DNA of 64,000 nt from Candidatus Bathyarchaeota archaeon (GTDB lineage Archaea > Thermoproteota > Bathyarchaeia > Bathyarchaeales > Bathycorpusculaceae): the NCBI GenBank assembly GCA_026014665.1, contig JAOZHX010000022.1, positions 62,001 through 126,000 on the forward strand, read 5' to 3'. The first letter of the stretch is position 1. Every line of letters starts with the position of its first letter. A program made the position numbers and the translations under genes. Below are positions 45,658-54,661 of the stretch, one piece after another. The notes beneath the pieces are model-generated. The model was not told where the DNA came from, searched no databases, and saw nothing but the letters and a program-made list of their open reading frames with translations.

Positions 45658-45885
45658 TTGGAAGAAAGTCATAGAGTAATGAAAAAATTTTTTCAAACAG
45701 AAATGTACGTTGATGGAAACAAGTTGCCGCTTAACAACTTCGTGCAGGAAACCATCGGTAACATAATGATGGGTTTCTCAAAAACCCTAAAAGGCCTCGA
45801 CGCCACTCCTGACGTAATCGAAGTAAAAATAAAGCGATTACCAACACCGGCAGAGGTAGATGCCCACATCTACCCAATTCAGTAA
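45658..45885 (+). CDS. small protein of unknown function
   Basis: A 75-residue soluble protein starting with TTG after a GGTGA ribosome site six bases away (or with the ATG at 45679). The core FQTEMYVDGNKLPLNNFVQE, followed by TIGNIMMGFSKTLKGLD and DVIEVKIKRLP, suggests a strand-helix-strand fold. The look is that of a genuine conserved archaeal protein, but I cannot name the family. It diverges from the ABC permease gene. Confidence 0.65.
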   Translation: MEESHRVMKKFFQTEMYVDGNKLPLNNFVQETIGNIMMGFSKTLKGLDATPDVIEVKIKRLPTPAEVDAHIYPIQ

Positions 45886-45934
45886 CCAAACCTCGTATTT
45901 AGATTCTATAAATTCGAAAGAAGCAAAGGTTACT

Positions 45935-47350
45935 TCACGCAAGACGACTCTTTTTCATCCAGCGGCTTATTGACTGTAAAGAAAACAGCAGTCGGCATCC
46001 GCCAACTGAAAGAAGCCCGCCTAAAACCAGCGTAAACCCAACATATTGAAGATGCATCACTGGGCTGTTTTGGGTGATTGGAAAACGGTTAAAAAGCGAG
46101 TAACCAAAGTTTGTACCCAATTTAACTTCGAATACCACATAGCTATGAGTGGACATTTGATGAACAAAATTTATGTTGGAAAAAATGGCTACAGCAAGCA
46201 GAATTATTCCAGCCGCCGATAATATGATAAACATAATTTTTCGAGGTTTCAGCGAATTTTTTGCGGCAGAAAGAAATGAAACGCTTTTTGCAGCCAGCGA
46301 CCCTGCCACCAAGCTGAAGAAGGGCAATGCTTGATAGAGATATTTAACTGCGCTGGTGTAGGGAACTTTCAGGTTTTGATTTACCGCCAAAAAAGCATCA
46401 ACACCAACAATAACAGCAATTGAAATTAGGCAGACCATGTCAAAGAGAAGGAATTTTGAGAAACGCTTGCGAAAGACAAAGGTAAGCACTAAAGAAAAAA
46501 TAGCAGCAACGACAAAGAATAATCCTAAGGCAAAGTTTACAAGAAAAGTGCTAACAAAAGTGTAGGAGGGCACGACTCCCGCCACGTTAACTTCGCTGAA
46601 ATCTCCATGCTGGATAATGTAGAGGAAGCCTTTCTGCAAAACAAGCTGGTACCACAAGAACGTCAAATATATCGTTGGGAAGCAAAACACAGCCAGCTGG
46701 CTTAGAATTTGCTTTGGGTTTTTCGGTCGGTGATGCAAGTAGAGCAGAAGCAGGGGGATTAGTACAAAAGCGGCATAGAGCTTAGTTAGAAGCGCTAGAG
46801 CAAAAAATATGCCTGCGACTGCAGTGAGTTTTACCGAATCTCTGCGAATTGCCAAAACTCCAACGTAAAGGGTTAGCAAGCTTAGAAAAAGGCACTGGGT
46901 GTCTATGAGAAAGCTTCGGGTTAACACGAATTCCCATGGACTGAGGGCAAAAAGAGCGGCAGCAAATACTCCTGCGGTTTTGCTGTAAAAATCTTTACCG
47001 AATTTATAAATCAGCATAGTGCATCCAAGCCCAAAAAGCGTCACCAACGCAACGCCATTTTCAACGGAGAGCCCGAAAATTTTGAATATTAGCCCTGAAG
47101 TGTAAAAGCCCAGAGGTGGCTCATCGATGATGTTTGGGATACTGTAAGCGTAAGGCATCCCCCAGTTGACGACTCCCGTTGCAGCAGCGTATTCCAGCCT
47201 TGTGTCACCGTTGCGGTAAGGACCTATTGAAGCGGATACCAACACAGTGCCGGCTAAGATGAGGATAAGCGGGTAATTTTCTCGAAAGAGTCTAGTTATG
47301 GTTTGCTTGCTAAACATTCGAACCCATTCAGTACTGAACACAGGCAACAC
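45935..47350 (-). CDS. GT39-like membrane glycosyltransferase
   Basis: A 471-residue protein with 10-12 membrane helices. The first outer loop has the acid-rich IGPYRNGDTRLEYAAATGVV and the motif NIIDEPPLGFY, matching the D-x-PPL signature of dolichol-phosphate mannosyltransferase/ArnT-type enzymes. LTRSFLIDTQCLFLSLL follows as in the family. It probably transfers a sugar from a lipid carrier to a protein or lipid outside the cell. A start 11 codons further in (MFSKQT) is possible. Confidence 0.8.
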   Translation of the reverse strand: MLPVFSTEWVRMFSKQTITRLFRENYPLILILAGTVLVSASIGPYRNGDTRLEYAAATGVVNWGMPYAYSIPNIIDEPPLGFYTSGLIFKIFGLSVENGVALVTLFGLGCTMLIYKFGKDFYSKTAGVFAAALFALSPWEFVLTRSFLIDTQCLFLSLLTLYVGVLAIRRDSVKLTAVAGIFFALALLTKLYAAFVLIPLLLLYLHHRPKNPKQILSQLAVFCFPTIYLTFLWYQLVLQKGFLYIIQHGDFSEVNVAGVVPSYTFVSTFLVNFALGLFFVVAAIFSLVLTFVFRKRFSKFLLFDMVCLISIAVIVGVDAFLAVNQNLKVPYTSAVKYLYQALPFFSLVAGSLAAKSVSFLSAAKNSLKPRKIMFIILSAAGIILLAVAIFSNINFVHQMSTHSYVVFEVKLGTNFGYSLFNRFPITQNSPVMHLQYVGFTLVLGGLLSVGGCRLLFSLQSISRWMKKSRLA

Positions 47351-47441
47351 TTAGCTTTGGCCTTTCGAGCCAGGCGTTGTTTACACTCAAATATCAAACT
47401 TGCATTTTTAATGTTGTCGCAAAAAAGATTCGATGTATGCG

Positions 47442-48248
47442 TTAACCCTTGCGTTTAAGCCGTATAGCTACTATAAAACCTATCACCACAGCCATGGCTG
47501 CACCAATGAGCCATAGTACCAGTAAAGTGGAAGGCTTGCTTTCTTTGGTTTGCCCAGAAGTTTCTGCTTGTTGATTAGTCGGATTAGTTTGCGAAGTAGG
47601 CGTAGGTTGAGCAGTTGGTTGTGCGGTTTCCTTTGGGGCAATCGATGGTGTAGGTGTCGGCGACAAGGTGGTGCCTTGGCTTTGAACACCTCCGATGATG
47701 GCGGTAGCTGCACCAGGATTGACGGCGTTGGCGTAGATGGGGTTGTTTACCGATATTTCAGTAATCATGCTAATCCAAGCTTCCCCGTTTGCGTCAGGAA
47801 CTACGAGACGAAGCGTCTCGCTTAGAGGATTGCCATCTAGTTCATAAGCGACGATGACATTTTCCGAGCTAGAGTTTGAAAAATGGTAATTAACTGTGTA
47901 CCCGTCAATGGCGTGGAACTGTAGATTTGCTTCCTCAACGTTGCATCCAGCGTTGGCAAGTAAATCGCCAAGGCTTACACCTCCCCAATCGCCGCTTGCT
48001 ATAAATCTGCCAAAACAAGACAGTTCAGCGTAAACTATGGTTTTGGGCATGGCGTGCAGGTCGTCAAGTGAGAAGCTTACGGTGCTATTAGGGGATGTGT
48101 GGACTGCGAGGGTGCCCAAACTGCTTCCAGTTGAGGCATTGCTGCTCTCTGAAGAGGCAAGGGCTGCCGCTTGTGATAGAGAACTTGTTATTGTTAAGCA
48201 AACGATGATTAGCAGTATTGTTGTTGTTTGAAAAGGGTATTTTTTCAA
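47442..48248 (-). CDS. secreted, membrane-anchored molybdopterin-domain protein
   Basis: A 268-residue protein: signal peptide (1-30), a domain resembling the oxidoreductase molybdopterin-binding fold (SFSLDDLHAMPKTIVYAELS, CFGRFIASGDWGGVSLGDLL, AYELDGNPLSETLRLVVPDA), a Thr/Pro/Gln-rich stalk (200-240) and one membrane helix before a basic end. Sulfite-oxidase-type enzymes use a conserved Cys to bind Mo; C78 in ELSCFG could serve. Many exported relatives have lost the cofactor. A MobA-like gene is present at 2660-3304. Confidence 0.72.
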   Translation of the reverse strand: MKKYPFQTTTILLIIVCLTITSSLSQAAALASSESSNASTGSSLGTLAVHTSPNSTVSFSLDDLHAMPKTIVYAELSCFGRFIASGDWGGVSLGDLLANAGCNVEEANLQFHAIDGYTVNYHFSNSSSENVIVAYELDGNPLSETLRLVVPDANGEAWISMITEISVNNPIYANAVNPGAATAIIGGVQSQGTTLSPTPTPSIAPKETAQPTAQPTPTSQTNPTNQQAETSGQTKESKPSTLLVLWLIGAAMAVVIGFIVAIRLKRKG

Positions 48249-48477
48249 AGAGGCGCCTCACAGTGACTACTAGATTATGCCACGTGTCATACTCTTAAAC
48301 TTGCCGCGTCCAAACAACCAACCGCACCATAATTTATCAAAAAACCAGCCTGCCGGAAAAGAGAAATTAATCAGATCTGTTTTCTTTCCAAAGCGTTTGT
48401 TGTGTACAGCGTGCAGTCACAATGGTTTAAAACAAGAGAGCGATAATATAAATTGTTAAGTTTTGGAGAGTAAAAAA

Positions 48478-48891
48478 ATGATTATTGACAACATAACCTT
48501 AACTAGTTTACTTTTCACGATAATTAGCTTGATAATTTTATGGATTGTGATCTCCATCCCAGTTTGGCTCGCTGGAAAAGCTGTTACGGGCGGGAAAGCG
48601 ACTTTTGGGGATGCTTTACTCGCAACATTGGCAGGACCCATAATCTATGCCGTCGTAACCATTGTTGTTGATTTCTTTCTCAGTAGATTGATAGGCTCGA
48701 CTGCGTATGTGTTTGGCTTCATACTTGCTTTGATAGCGTGGATATGGGTCTTTAAAGCAAGCTTCCAAACAGGCTGGCTTAGAGCAATACTGATTGCGTT
48801 TTTGGCATGGGTAATCTTTATCGTTTTAAGCTTTATTGTGGGAGCCTTGTTTGGTGTTGCTTATCCAGCACCATTCTTTCCAACAATATAA
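48478..48891 (+). CDS. four-helix membrane protein
   Basis: A 137-residue protein with four membrane helices (SLLFTIISLIILWIVISIPV; ALLATLAGPIIYAVVTIVVD; AYVFGFILALIAWIWVFKAS; AILIAFLAWVIFIVLSFIVG). The ATG at 48478 lies behind a TTGGAGAG ribosome site. It precedes the metalloprotease gene by 27 bases and may be co-expressed with it. Family not recognised. Confidence 0.7.
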   Translation: MIIDNITLTSLLFTIISLIILWIVISIPVWLAGKAVTGGKATFGDALLATLAGPIIYAVVTIVVDFFLSRLIGSTAYVFGFILALIAWIWVFKASFQTGWLRAILIAFLAWVIFIVLSFIVGALFGVAYPAPFFPTI

Positions 48892-48918
48892 AAATGGAAA
48901 GGCAATGAGAAAGCTGAA

Positions 48919-49845
48919 ATGAAAGCAAAAATTGTTTTTTTCTTACTATTGTTTCTTTTAAGCCCATTCGAAATTGTTGCACCGCCTGTTTCTGCTCAAA
49001 CTTCAAACGTCTACACGTTAAATCTGCAGGCGTTCGCTTGGGACCACGCGACACTGAAGGTCTTGCTTATGCCTCCTGAAAATGAAACTTGGTGGAACCC
49101 TGTTTTTGTAAATTCAACCCTTCGTGCCATAGGGCAATGGAACGATGCCATCAGTTTTTTTGCCGCAAATTACTCTCAATACACTTATCTCTCTAGCCTT
49201 AAACTATCGGTAACCGTTAACGCCGAGAGACTACCAAATTTTGACGTTTATGTTACTTGGTCAAAATCATCGATAAGTAACGTTACCAATGATATCGGAT
49301 TAACAAGGGTGTTTTATGATACGCGGCAAAAGGTGGATTATGCAACCATCAATTTAGCGGTGAATACACAATTAGGCACTACCTTGAGTGATGGAGACGT
49401 GCAAAACGTTGCTTTGCATGAAATGGGGCATGCCCTTTGTTTGGGTCATAGCAATTACACCCGAGACGCCATGTATGCAGTTTACTTTGACTTTGGCGGT
49501 TCCCTCTCAGTTTCTACTCTCGATTGCCTTGGCGTTGCGACTGTTTTTGGCTGGTTAAAAGACCAAGCAAACTTTTATCCTGTAAATTCATGGTTAAACC
49601 AAAACAACATAGCGGTATCTTCTAATGATTTTATATACTTGCCAGTTTCAACTCAGAATCTAAACCCCAAAGTATCAGCAACCGACTCCGTCGTTAACAT
49701 CTTTATAGCTGCGCTTTTGTTCTTAAGCCGTCCGGAAGTCTTGGCAATACTGATTATATCCATAGTGCTTGCCATCATCATAATTATTTTTAAGCAAAAC
49801 AAACCCAATAAACCAAACGAAGCCATACTAAGTAGTAATCATTAG
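48919..49845 (+). CDS. membrane-anchored matrixin-like metalloprotease
   Basis: A 308-residue exported zinc protease of the metzincin type. It has a signal peptide (1-26), the zinc motif HEMGHALCLGH at 167-177 (ligands H167, H171, H177; catalytic E168), a Met-turn candidate in RDAMYAVYF (M185) and a C-terminal membrane helix (VLAILIISIVLAIIIIIF) with a Lys/Asn-rich inside tail. Several N-glycosylation sites are visible. It likely cuts proteins at the cell surface. Confidence 0.88.
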   Translation: MKAKIVFFLLLFLLSPFEIVAPPVSAQTSNVYTLNLQAFAWDHATLKVLLMPPENETWWNPVFVNSTLRAIGQWNDAISFFAANYSQYTYLSSLKLSVTVNAERLPNFDVYVTWSKSSISNVTNDIGLTRVFYDTRQKVDYATINLAVNTQLGTTLSDGDVQNVALHEMGHALCLGHSNYTRDAMYAVYFDFGGSLSVSTLDCLGVATVFGWLKDQANFYPVNSWLNQNNIAVSSNDFIYLPVSTQNLNPKVSATDSVVNIFIAALLFLSRPEVLAILIISIVLAIIIIIFKQNKPNKPNEAILSSNH

Positions 49846-49885
49846 CCTATCCTAAAAAAATAAAAAAAGGAAGGATGAAATTTTT

Positions 49886-52345
49886 TTATGGACGTTTTCT
49901 TATCGCCAACAATAGAACAGCGCCGACAATTGCAATTGCTATGATTATAGCTGCGCCTAAGCCCAGTATGTACATGCCTGTTGGTTCTTGAGCTGGCGGG
50001 CTGACTGGGGTGGCTGTGGGTACTTGTTCTGAAACGATTGTGGTTGTTTCTGCGCTCGAGCTGAAGTAGGATTTGCTTCCTTTGAAGGATGCTATGATTT
50101 TATACTGTCCAGGCACATTTGGAGTTTGCCATGCAAAGCCATAGTGTCCGCTTGAGTCGCTTACTGTGTCTCCTAAGTGTACGTAATTGTTGTTGGGGTC
50201 GATGGCGTCTATTGATACTGGGACTCCGATGGCGTTGGTAGGTTTAGGTTGCTGCATGTAGAGGTATTCCATCCATTGTGTCATGTCTTTATCGGAAATT
50301 GCTGGTGTGCCTGGAGCGCCTGGAGATTGGTCTAGCACTGTTCCTTGAATAACCATTTGTGATCCTGCGGTGACTGGTGTTAACGGTGCTTCAACGGTTG
50401 TGGAGGTTTGGCCTTTGCCTATGCTGTATACTTGGGTGTCATAGTTGTTGAACGATGCAAGATAGCCGTCTGCGATTACGGGTGTCTGCCACCAACCTGT
50501 GAGGTTCCATATGCCTTCGCCTGTAGTTGCGTTAACGCAGAATATTCTGCCGCCACGCCACATGGGTGAGTTGGGACTGTGCTCACCTGTGCAAACGTAG
50601 ACTTTTCCATCAGCTATTGAGAATATTCCGCTTCCCAGAGGAAATGTTCCGTAGGGTGTTTCAAAGCCTGCATCGCCGGTGCTGAAATCCCAGAGGTGTT
50701 GGCCTGTTGCTGTACTGTAGGCATGGAGTTTTCCATCGTAGGCAACACTGTAGAGAATGCCATATGCTGAGAGGGGGTTTGAAGCGCCTAAGCCGTTAGT
50801 ACTGGAAGTGTACATACCGAAAGCGTTCGTGTAGGGTTCTGTTGGACCCCAGACTAATGCACCTGTCTTTATGTCGTATGCATAGAATTGCATTGTTTCC
50901 TGTTTAAAGAAGTAGAATTTTCCGTCGCTGTTGGGGACGATGAAGTATGTTGGTCGTACTGCTGCGTTGCTGGTAATGTTGATTAACCACATTTGGTGCC
51001 CGTCTGTTAAGTCATAGCCGCCAACAGTTATGGTTGTGTTGTCTGCTTGACCTGCCGCAACGAGAACTCCTTGACCGATTGTGCAGGCGCTAAGAGTGGC
51101 GGTAGCCGACATCAGCGAGACCTTCGGAATAGTTACGTTCCATTGGATGCCTTTAGTCCAGTCCTGTGTTGTTCCAAGCGGGGGTCTCCATTGCCAAGCG
51201 TTGGTTCCGGTTGTTCCAGGATAGAGGTAGGATGCATAGCTTGAGTTCCACATTGCAAACCAGCCATATCTTGTGTTAAGCATGTATACGAGAATGTCGC
51301 CTTGGTCGTCCATGGTTATTCTGCCTGTGGAGGCGTTAGCAAGAGTCAACAGCAAGTTTCCTGTGAAAGCGTCAAACATACGGTAGGTTGAACCAGTCTG
51401 CCACAGATATGCATAAGCTCCGTGCTGGTTTGGTGAATCGTACTCGAAAACTTGTCCAAGCGAGATTGTTATGTTCTGCCACCATTTTTGTTGACCAGTG
51501 CGTAGGTCTACTGCAACTGCGCCGCCGCCCGTGCCACTGTTACCGTTTGGTAGGTTGAAGAAGAGGGTTCCAGATATTATAACGGGTGGTGACCATCTGC
51601 CTTCATATGATAAGCCAGTGTAGTATGAAGCATCGATGCCTGAGAGGTTGCCTCCGACTATGCCACCGAACTGTATTGGTTTATTCCATACTATGTGAGC
51701 AGATTCTGGTGCTGTTGTAAAGGGGTTAAAGGCTCCGTATGAACTAGCGCCTGTACCGAATAGTAAAGTTACACCAAGCCAGTTTCCGCCTATCTGTGAC
51801 CATTCACGATTGGTGCCATAAATGGGGCGTGCCCAATATTCAGTCGGCAAAGGCGATGCTGGCCATCCGGGTATTTGTTCTTCTTGTACTACTAAGGTTA
51901 CTGGGGGACTGGTGGAACCTGTGTAGTGAGCTCCGTCAATTTGGTCTTCTCCTGGAAAGCTGAAGATGAACGTGTAGTTGCCTACTTCTGTTGGAGTATA
52001 TGCAAAGTAAGCCGAGGATACGGCGTCTGACGTGAAGGGCCCTTGTTTTTCTACTTGTCCGTTGGGTTTTGTGATGTTTACCATGAAATTATGCCAAGCT
52101 GTTTCAGTGCCGTTGGCATAGAGGGGCGGTAGTGTATCAAGCCACATGACGACGGTGGCTGTTTGGCCGACGCCGATTGGGCTTGGAGCGACGCTGAGAA
52201 AAGCGTAAGTTGGTCGGTCAAGAGCACTAGCAGTGGGTGTTGAAGCCAAAAGCAAAAAAGAAGTCAACATGAAGACTGCGGTAAGTATAGTTATAGCTTT
52301 TTTCAGAGGGGTATTCTTTAATGCAGATATACTGGTCGATTGCAT
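49886..52345 (-). CDS. secreted PQQ-like beta-propeller protein with Ig domain and anchor
   Basis: About 819 residues. Order: signal peptide (KKAITILTAVFMLTSFLLLA), an N-terminal Ig-like domain (ATVVMWLDTLPPLYANGTE), a PQQ/WD-like propeller (AVDLRTGQQKWWQNI, TGALVWGPTEPYTNAFG, ATGQHLWDFSTGDAGFE), a C-terminal Ig-like domain (GQYKIIASFKGSKSYF) and a membrane helix with LAIRKRP. The start at 52345 follows a GGAGAC site; a minus-strand TATA (AAATATATAAC, near 52431-52443) lies inside the longer open frame and excludes its start at 52480. A broken relative is at 2377-2659. Confidence 0.85.
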   Translation of the reverse strand: MQSTSISALKNTPLKKAITILTAVFMLTSFLLLASTPTASALDRPTYAFLSVAPSPIGVGQTATVVMWLDTLPPLYANGTETAWHNFMVNITKPNGQVEKQGPFTSDAVSSAYFAYTPTEVGNYTFIFSFPGEDQIDGAHYTGSTSPPVTLVVQEEQIPGWPASPLPTEYWARPIYGTNREWSQIGGNWLGVTLLFGTGASSYGAFNPFTTAPESAHIVWNKPIQFGGIVGGNLSGIDASYYTGLSYEGRWSPPVIISGTLFFNLPNGNSGTGGGAVAVDLRTGQQKWWQNITISLGQVFEYDSPNQHGAYAYLWQTGSTYRMFDAFTGNLLLTLANASTGRITMDDQGDILVYMLNTRYGWFAMWNSSYASYLYPGTTGTNAWQWRPPLGTTQDWTKGIQWNVTIPKVSLMSATATLSACTIGQGVLVAAGQADNTTITVGGYDLTDGHQMWLINITSNAAVRPTYFIVPNSDGKFYFFKQETMQFYAYDIKTGALVWGPTEPYTNAFGMYTSSTNGLGASNPLSAYGILYSVAYDGKLHAYSTATGQHLWDFSTGDAGFETPYGTFPLGSGIFSIADGKVYVCTGEHSPNSPMWRGGRIFCVNATTGEGIWNLTGWWQTPVIADGYLASFNNYDTQVYSIGKGQTSTTVEAPLTPVTAGSQMVIQGTVLDQSPGAPGTPAISDKDMTQWMEYLYMQQPKPTNAIGVPVSIDAIDPNNNYVHLGDTVSDSSGHYGFAWQTPNVPGQYKIIASFKGSKSYFSSSAETTTIVSEQVPTATPVSPPAQEPTGMYILGLGAAIIIAIAIVGAVLLLAIRKRP

Positions 52346-52626
52346 TTTGTATTCTGTCTCCATTTTATTTTTACAATTTTCTTGCAAGCAATCCTGAGAT
52401 TCCTTGCTAGTGAAAAGGTTATTAGCGGCGGTTATATATTTTTTACGCATTTTCTTATTTAGCTGAATATAGCAAATCAAGCATCAAGATTTTATATAAA
52501 TATAGTAAAAATAGTTCAATTTCTAATCTAAATATTCTTCAAATGTCCGAATGTACGCTTCAGCCATACTGTCATGCAATGATATTCTGAAATCTCGAGA
52601 GAGTTGCCGGTCTTTGGAAGAAAATG

Positions 52627-52633
52627 TTATATT
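52627..52633 (+). promoter_or_regulatory. TATA box for riboswitch 1 transcript
   Basis: TTATATT lies 27-33 bases before the first base of the aptamer stem. The flanking AAGAAAATGTTA…CTAAAA is shared with the region upstream of riboswitch 2, where TTAATAT (54567-54573) has the same spacing. Transcription would start right at the aptamer. Confidence 0.55.
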
Positions 52634-52654
52634 CTAAAATGCGATATTCCAAAA

Positions 52655-52723
52655 GAAAAGGGTGATGAGGCTCGCCCCTTTAATCGCCTCTGCATCATCT
52701 GCAAAGGCTGATAGCTTCTACAA
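52655..52723 (+). promoter_or_regulatory. fluoride riboswitch (crcB motif) 1
   Basis: The sequence matches the fluoride aptamer element by element. P1 is GGGTG (52660-52664) with CGCCC (52673-52677) around the loop ATGAGGCT. P3 is GCCT (686-689) with AGGC (705-708), extended by TGCA/TGCA. The 3' end CTGATAGCTTCTAC supplies AGCTTC (52713-52718), which pairs with GAGGCT (52667-52672) as the pseudoknot. AAGGGTG (52730-52736), a ribosome site, could pair with the 3' strand of P1 when fluoride is absent, giving translational ON control. It leads the P-type ATPase gene. Confidence 0.93.
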
Positions 52724-52741
52724 ACAATCAAGGGTGCAGTC

Positions 52742-52819
52742 TTGGATAAAACACATATATTTCTGGTCATGGATGCGACAAAGCGAAATTGTCTTCATTC
52801 TAGGAAGCGGTGCATTTGA
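52742..52819 (+). CDS. possible 25-codon leader ORF
   Basis: A TTG five bases after the AAGGGTG site controlled by riboswitch 1 opens a 25-codon frame (MDKTHIFLVMDATKRNCLHS…) ending in TGA inside the ATPase start region (10-base overlap with the GTG at 52810). Either it is a leader peptide coupled to the ATPase, or a frameshift separates the true ATPase start from its body. The sequence alone does not decide. Confidence 0.25.
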   Translation: MDKTHIFLVMDATKRNCLHSRKRCI

Positions 52820-54516
52820 AAGGTAGCTCTCTATCAATACTGAGAACAGGTAAAATTGTTAATATCAGGGAGGATGAATTGCAGAAAGAGGATATTCTGC
52901 TTTTGCAGGCAGGCGACCTCGTTGCTGCCGATGTTAAGCTCATCGGGGCACGTGGGTTAGAAGTCGACGAATTTGATTTGACCGGAGAAATAATGCCGGT
53001 AGAAAAAAAGGTAGACAAGGAAGAAGAGGTTTTTGTCTATAAAGGTAGCAGAATCATCAGAGGTAATGGCAAGGGTATTGTTGTTGCGATAGGGGAAGAA
53101 ACGGAATACGGAAAAATTCTCAAGCAACGCTGGGGGCAGGTCAAATACAATTTTCCGCCTTTAATCAAACGGAAATATTTTATTTTAATTGCTTTCCTTT
53201 TGCCACCTTTATTTGCCTTCGTAAGCTACAATGGCGATTTTGCCTTGATCAGCTTAACATTTCTTGGCATGGCAGTTTTCATCTTGCTATTACAAAATGA
53301 TGATTTGTTTAAGTATTTTTTACTTTCAAGTGAAATCAAAAAACTGGTTAGCAAGAAAATATTGTTTCACGATGAAACTTCCCTAGAAAATCTAAGCGAA
53401 ACCGACGTCGTTTGTTTTGATAAAACTGGGGTTCTAACAACTCGAGAGATCGAAGTTAAGCGCATTTTCTTTGCTGACCAAAGCCCTGATATGGAAGCCT
53501 TTGTTTCCAATGAGGGCATTTTTAGTTTAACCAAAACAGCGTCTGCATTATGCAACGACGTAATCTTCTTTGAAAGGATAAACCAAGCTGACCCCATAGA
53601 TAGAGCGCTAATATCGTTTGCTCTTAAGAACGGCGTGGATATGGATCAACTGGGCGAGAAATATAACCGGACGTATGAGAAGCCCTTCGATTCAGAAGAT
53701 AGGTATATGTCGGCAGGTTTCTCAATGGGTAAAGAGAAAATCTACTTTGTGAAGGGCGACCCCGAGATAATATTAAAAATGTGCAGGAGATACGCGGCGA
53801 TCTCTGGTGTAGAAAATAAGATTGACCTTAACTTTTTATCATCCATCAAAACTAAAAGTAATATTATTGATGCAAGTGGAGACAGAACGATAGCTTTAGC
53901 TTACAGTTTTAGCACTTTGGATATTCCACCGCCTGATTACACTTTTCTTTGCCTTGTCCAATTTGAAAATCCATTAAAACCTGAGGCCTCAGAAGTGGTA
54001 AAAACGCTTAAAGAAACTGGGATAAGGCCACTTGCTGTGACTGGGGATAGGCCTGAAACCGCTTTAAAAGTAGCCAGCGCAGTAGGAATAGCTGATGAAT
54101 CAAGTTATGTTTTGACTGGGAAAACCATGGAAAGGATGGATTTCTCGGAAATAGCAAAGCAATCTCAATACATTTCAGCTTATGCACGGTTGCTGCCTTC
54201 GCAGAAGGGGTTGCTTGTCAGGTTGTTAAAACAAAGAAACAAATTCGTCGTTATGGTCGGCGACGGAGCGAATGATACAGTAGCCCTCAAAGTGGCAGAT
54301 GCAGGAATATCTTTTCGCGCGAACAGTTCACCCTTTGCGGAGAGAGTATCAAAAATTTTAATCAATGATTTGAGTGACTTGGTAACTATTATTCTAAACG
54401 CCAGACGAGCAAAGGCGCGAATCAAATATTTGAGGTTTCTAAGAATCACAGTCTTAGCGGCTATATTCTTAGTCTCTTATTATTTGCTTCTAAACATAGT
54501 CTTAATTTCAATATAG
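52810..54516 (+). CDS. reduced P-type ATPase-like protein under a fluoride riboswitch
   Basis: A 568-residue P-type ATPase with all catalytic parts: TGE (58-60) in the actuator domain, phosphorylated D204 in DKTGVLT, KGDPE (315-319) in the nucleotide domain, TGDRPETA (411-418) and GDGANDTVAL (484-493). It starts within the actuator domain (GTG at 52810, in-frame stop just upstream), so helices M1-M2 are absent. Only two central helices (123-140, 145-162) and one or two at the C-terminus (545-566) remain. The M4 PEGL-type ion site is not seen. Ion transport by the usual path is therefore doubtful; the riboswitch implies a role under fluoride stress. Confidence 0.88.
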   Translation: MHLKGSSLSILRTGKIVNIREDELQKEDILLLQAGDLVAADVKLIGARGLEVDEFDLTGEIMPVEKKVDKEEEVFVYKGSRIIRGNGKGIVVAIGEETEYGKILKQRWGQVKYNFPPLIKRKYFILIAFLLPPLFAFVSYNGDFALISLTFLGMAVFILLLQNDDLFKYFLLSSEIKKLVSKKILFHDETSLENLSETDVVCFDKTGVLTTREIEVKRIFFADQSPDMEAFVSNEGIFSLTKTASALCNDVIFFERINQADPIDRALISFALKNGVDMDQLGEKYNRTYEKPFDSEDRYMSAGFSMGKEKIYFVKGDPEIILKMCRRYAAISGVENKIDLNFLSSIKTKSNIIDASGDRTIALAYSFSTLDIPPPDYTFLCLVQFENPLKPEASEVVKTLKETGIRPLAVTGDRPETALKVASAVGIADESSYVLTGKTMERMDFSEIAKQSQYISAYARLLPSQKGLLVRLLKQRNKFVVMVGDGANDTVALKVADAGISFRANSSPFAERVSKILINDLSDLVTIILNARRAKARIKYLRFLRITVLAAIFLVSYYLLLNIVLISI

Positions 54517-54595
54517 CTTCCGTTTGTTAATTTCTTCAATGACCTGACTATCTTTTTAAGAAAATGTTAATATCCTAAAACGTGGTATTCAAAAA

Positions 54596-54661
54596 GAAAA
54601 GGGCGATGAGGCTCGCCTTTAACCGTCTTTGCCTTAACGTGCAAGGACTAATAGCTTCTGG
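54596..54661 (+). promoter_or_regulatory. fluoride riboswitch (crcB motif) 2
   Basis: P1 is GGCG (54602-54605) with CGCC (54614-54617) around ATGAGGCT. P3 is an 8-base stem GTCTTTGC…GCAAGGAC (two G-T pairs). AGCTTC (54653-54658) pairs with GAGGCT (54608-54613). The ribosome site AAGGTG (54668-54673) is complementary to CGCCTT (54614-54619), the 3' strand of P1, so ligand-stabilised P1 would free the site. One variation is CTAAT where most aptamers have CTGAT. It leads the three-gene toroid/DUF6062 cassette. Confidence 0.92.

Larger units (their letters stand above)
52346..52809. other. intergenic region with back-to-back promoters and fluoride riboswitch 1
   Basis: The region carries the minus-strand promoter of the propeller gene (TATA near 52431-52443), the plus-strand promoter (TATA-like TTATATT at 52627-52633) and riboswitch 1. 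A TTG-started 25-codon frame (52742-52819) lies between the riboswitch and the ATPase. Confidence 0.6.
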
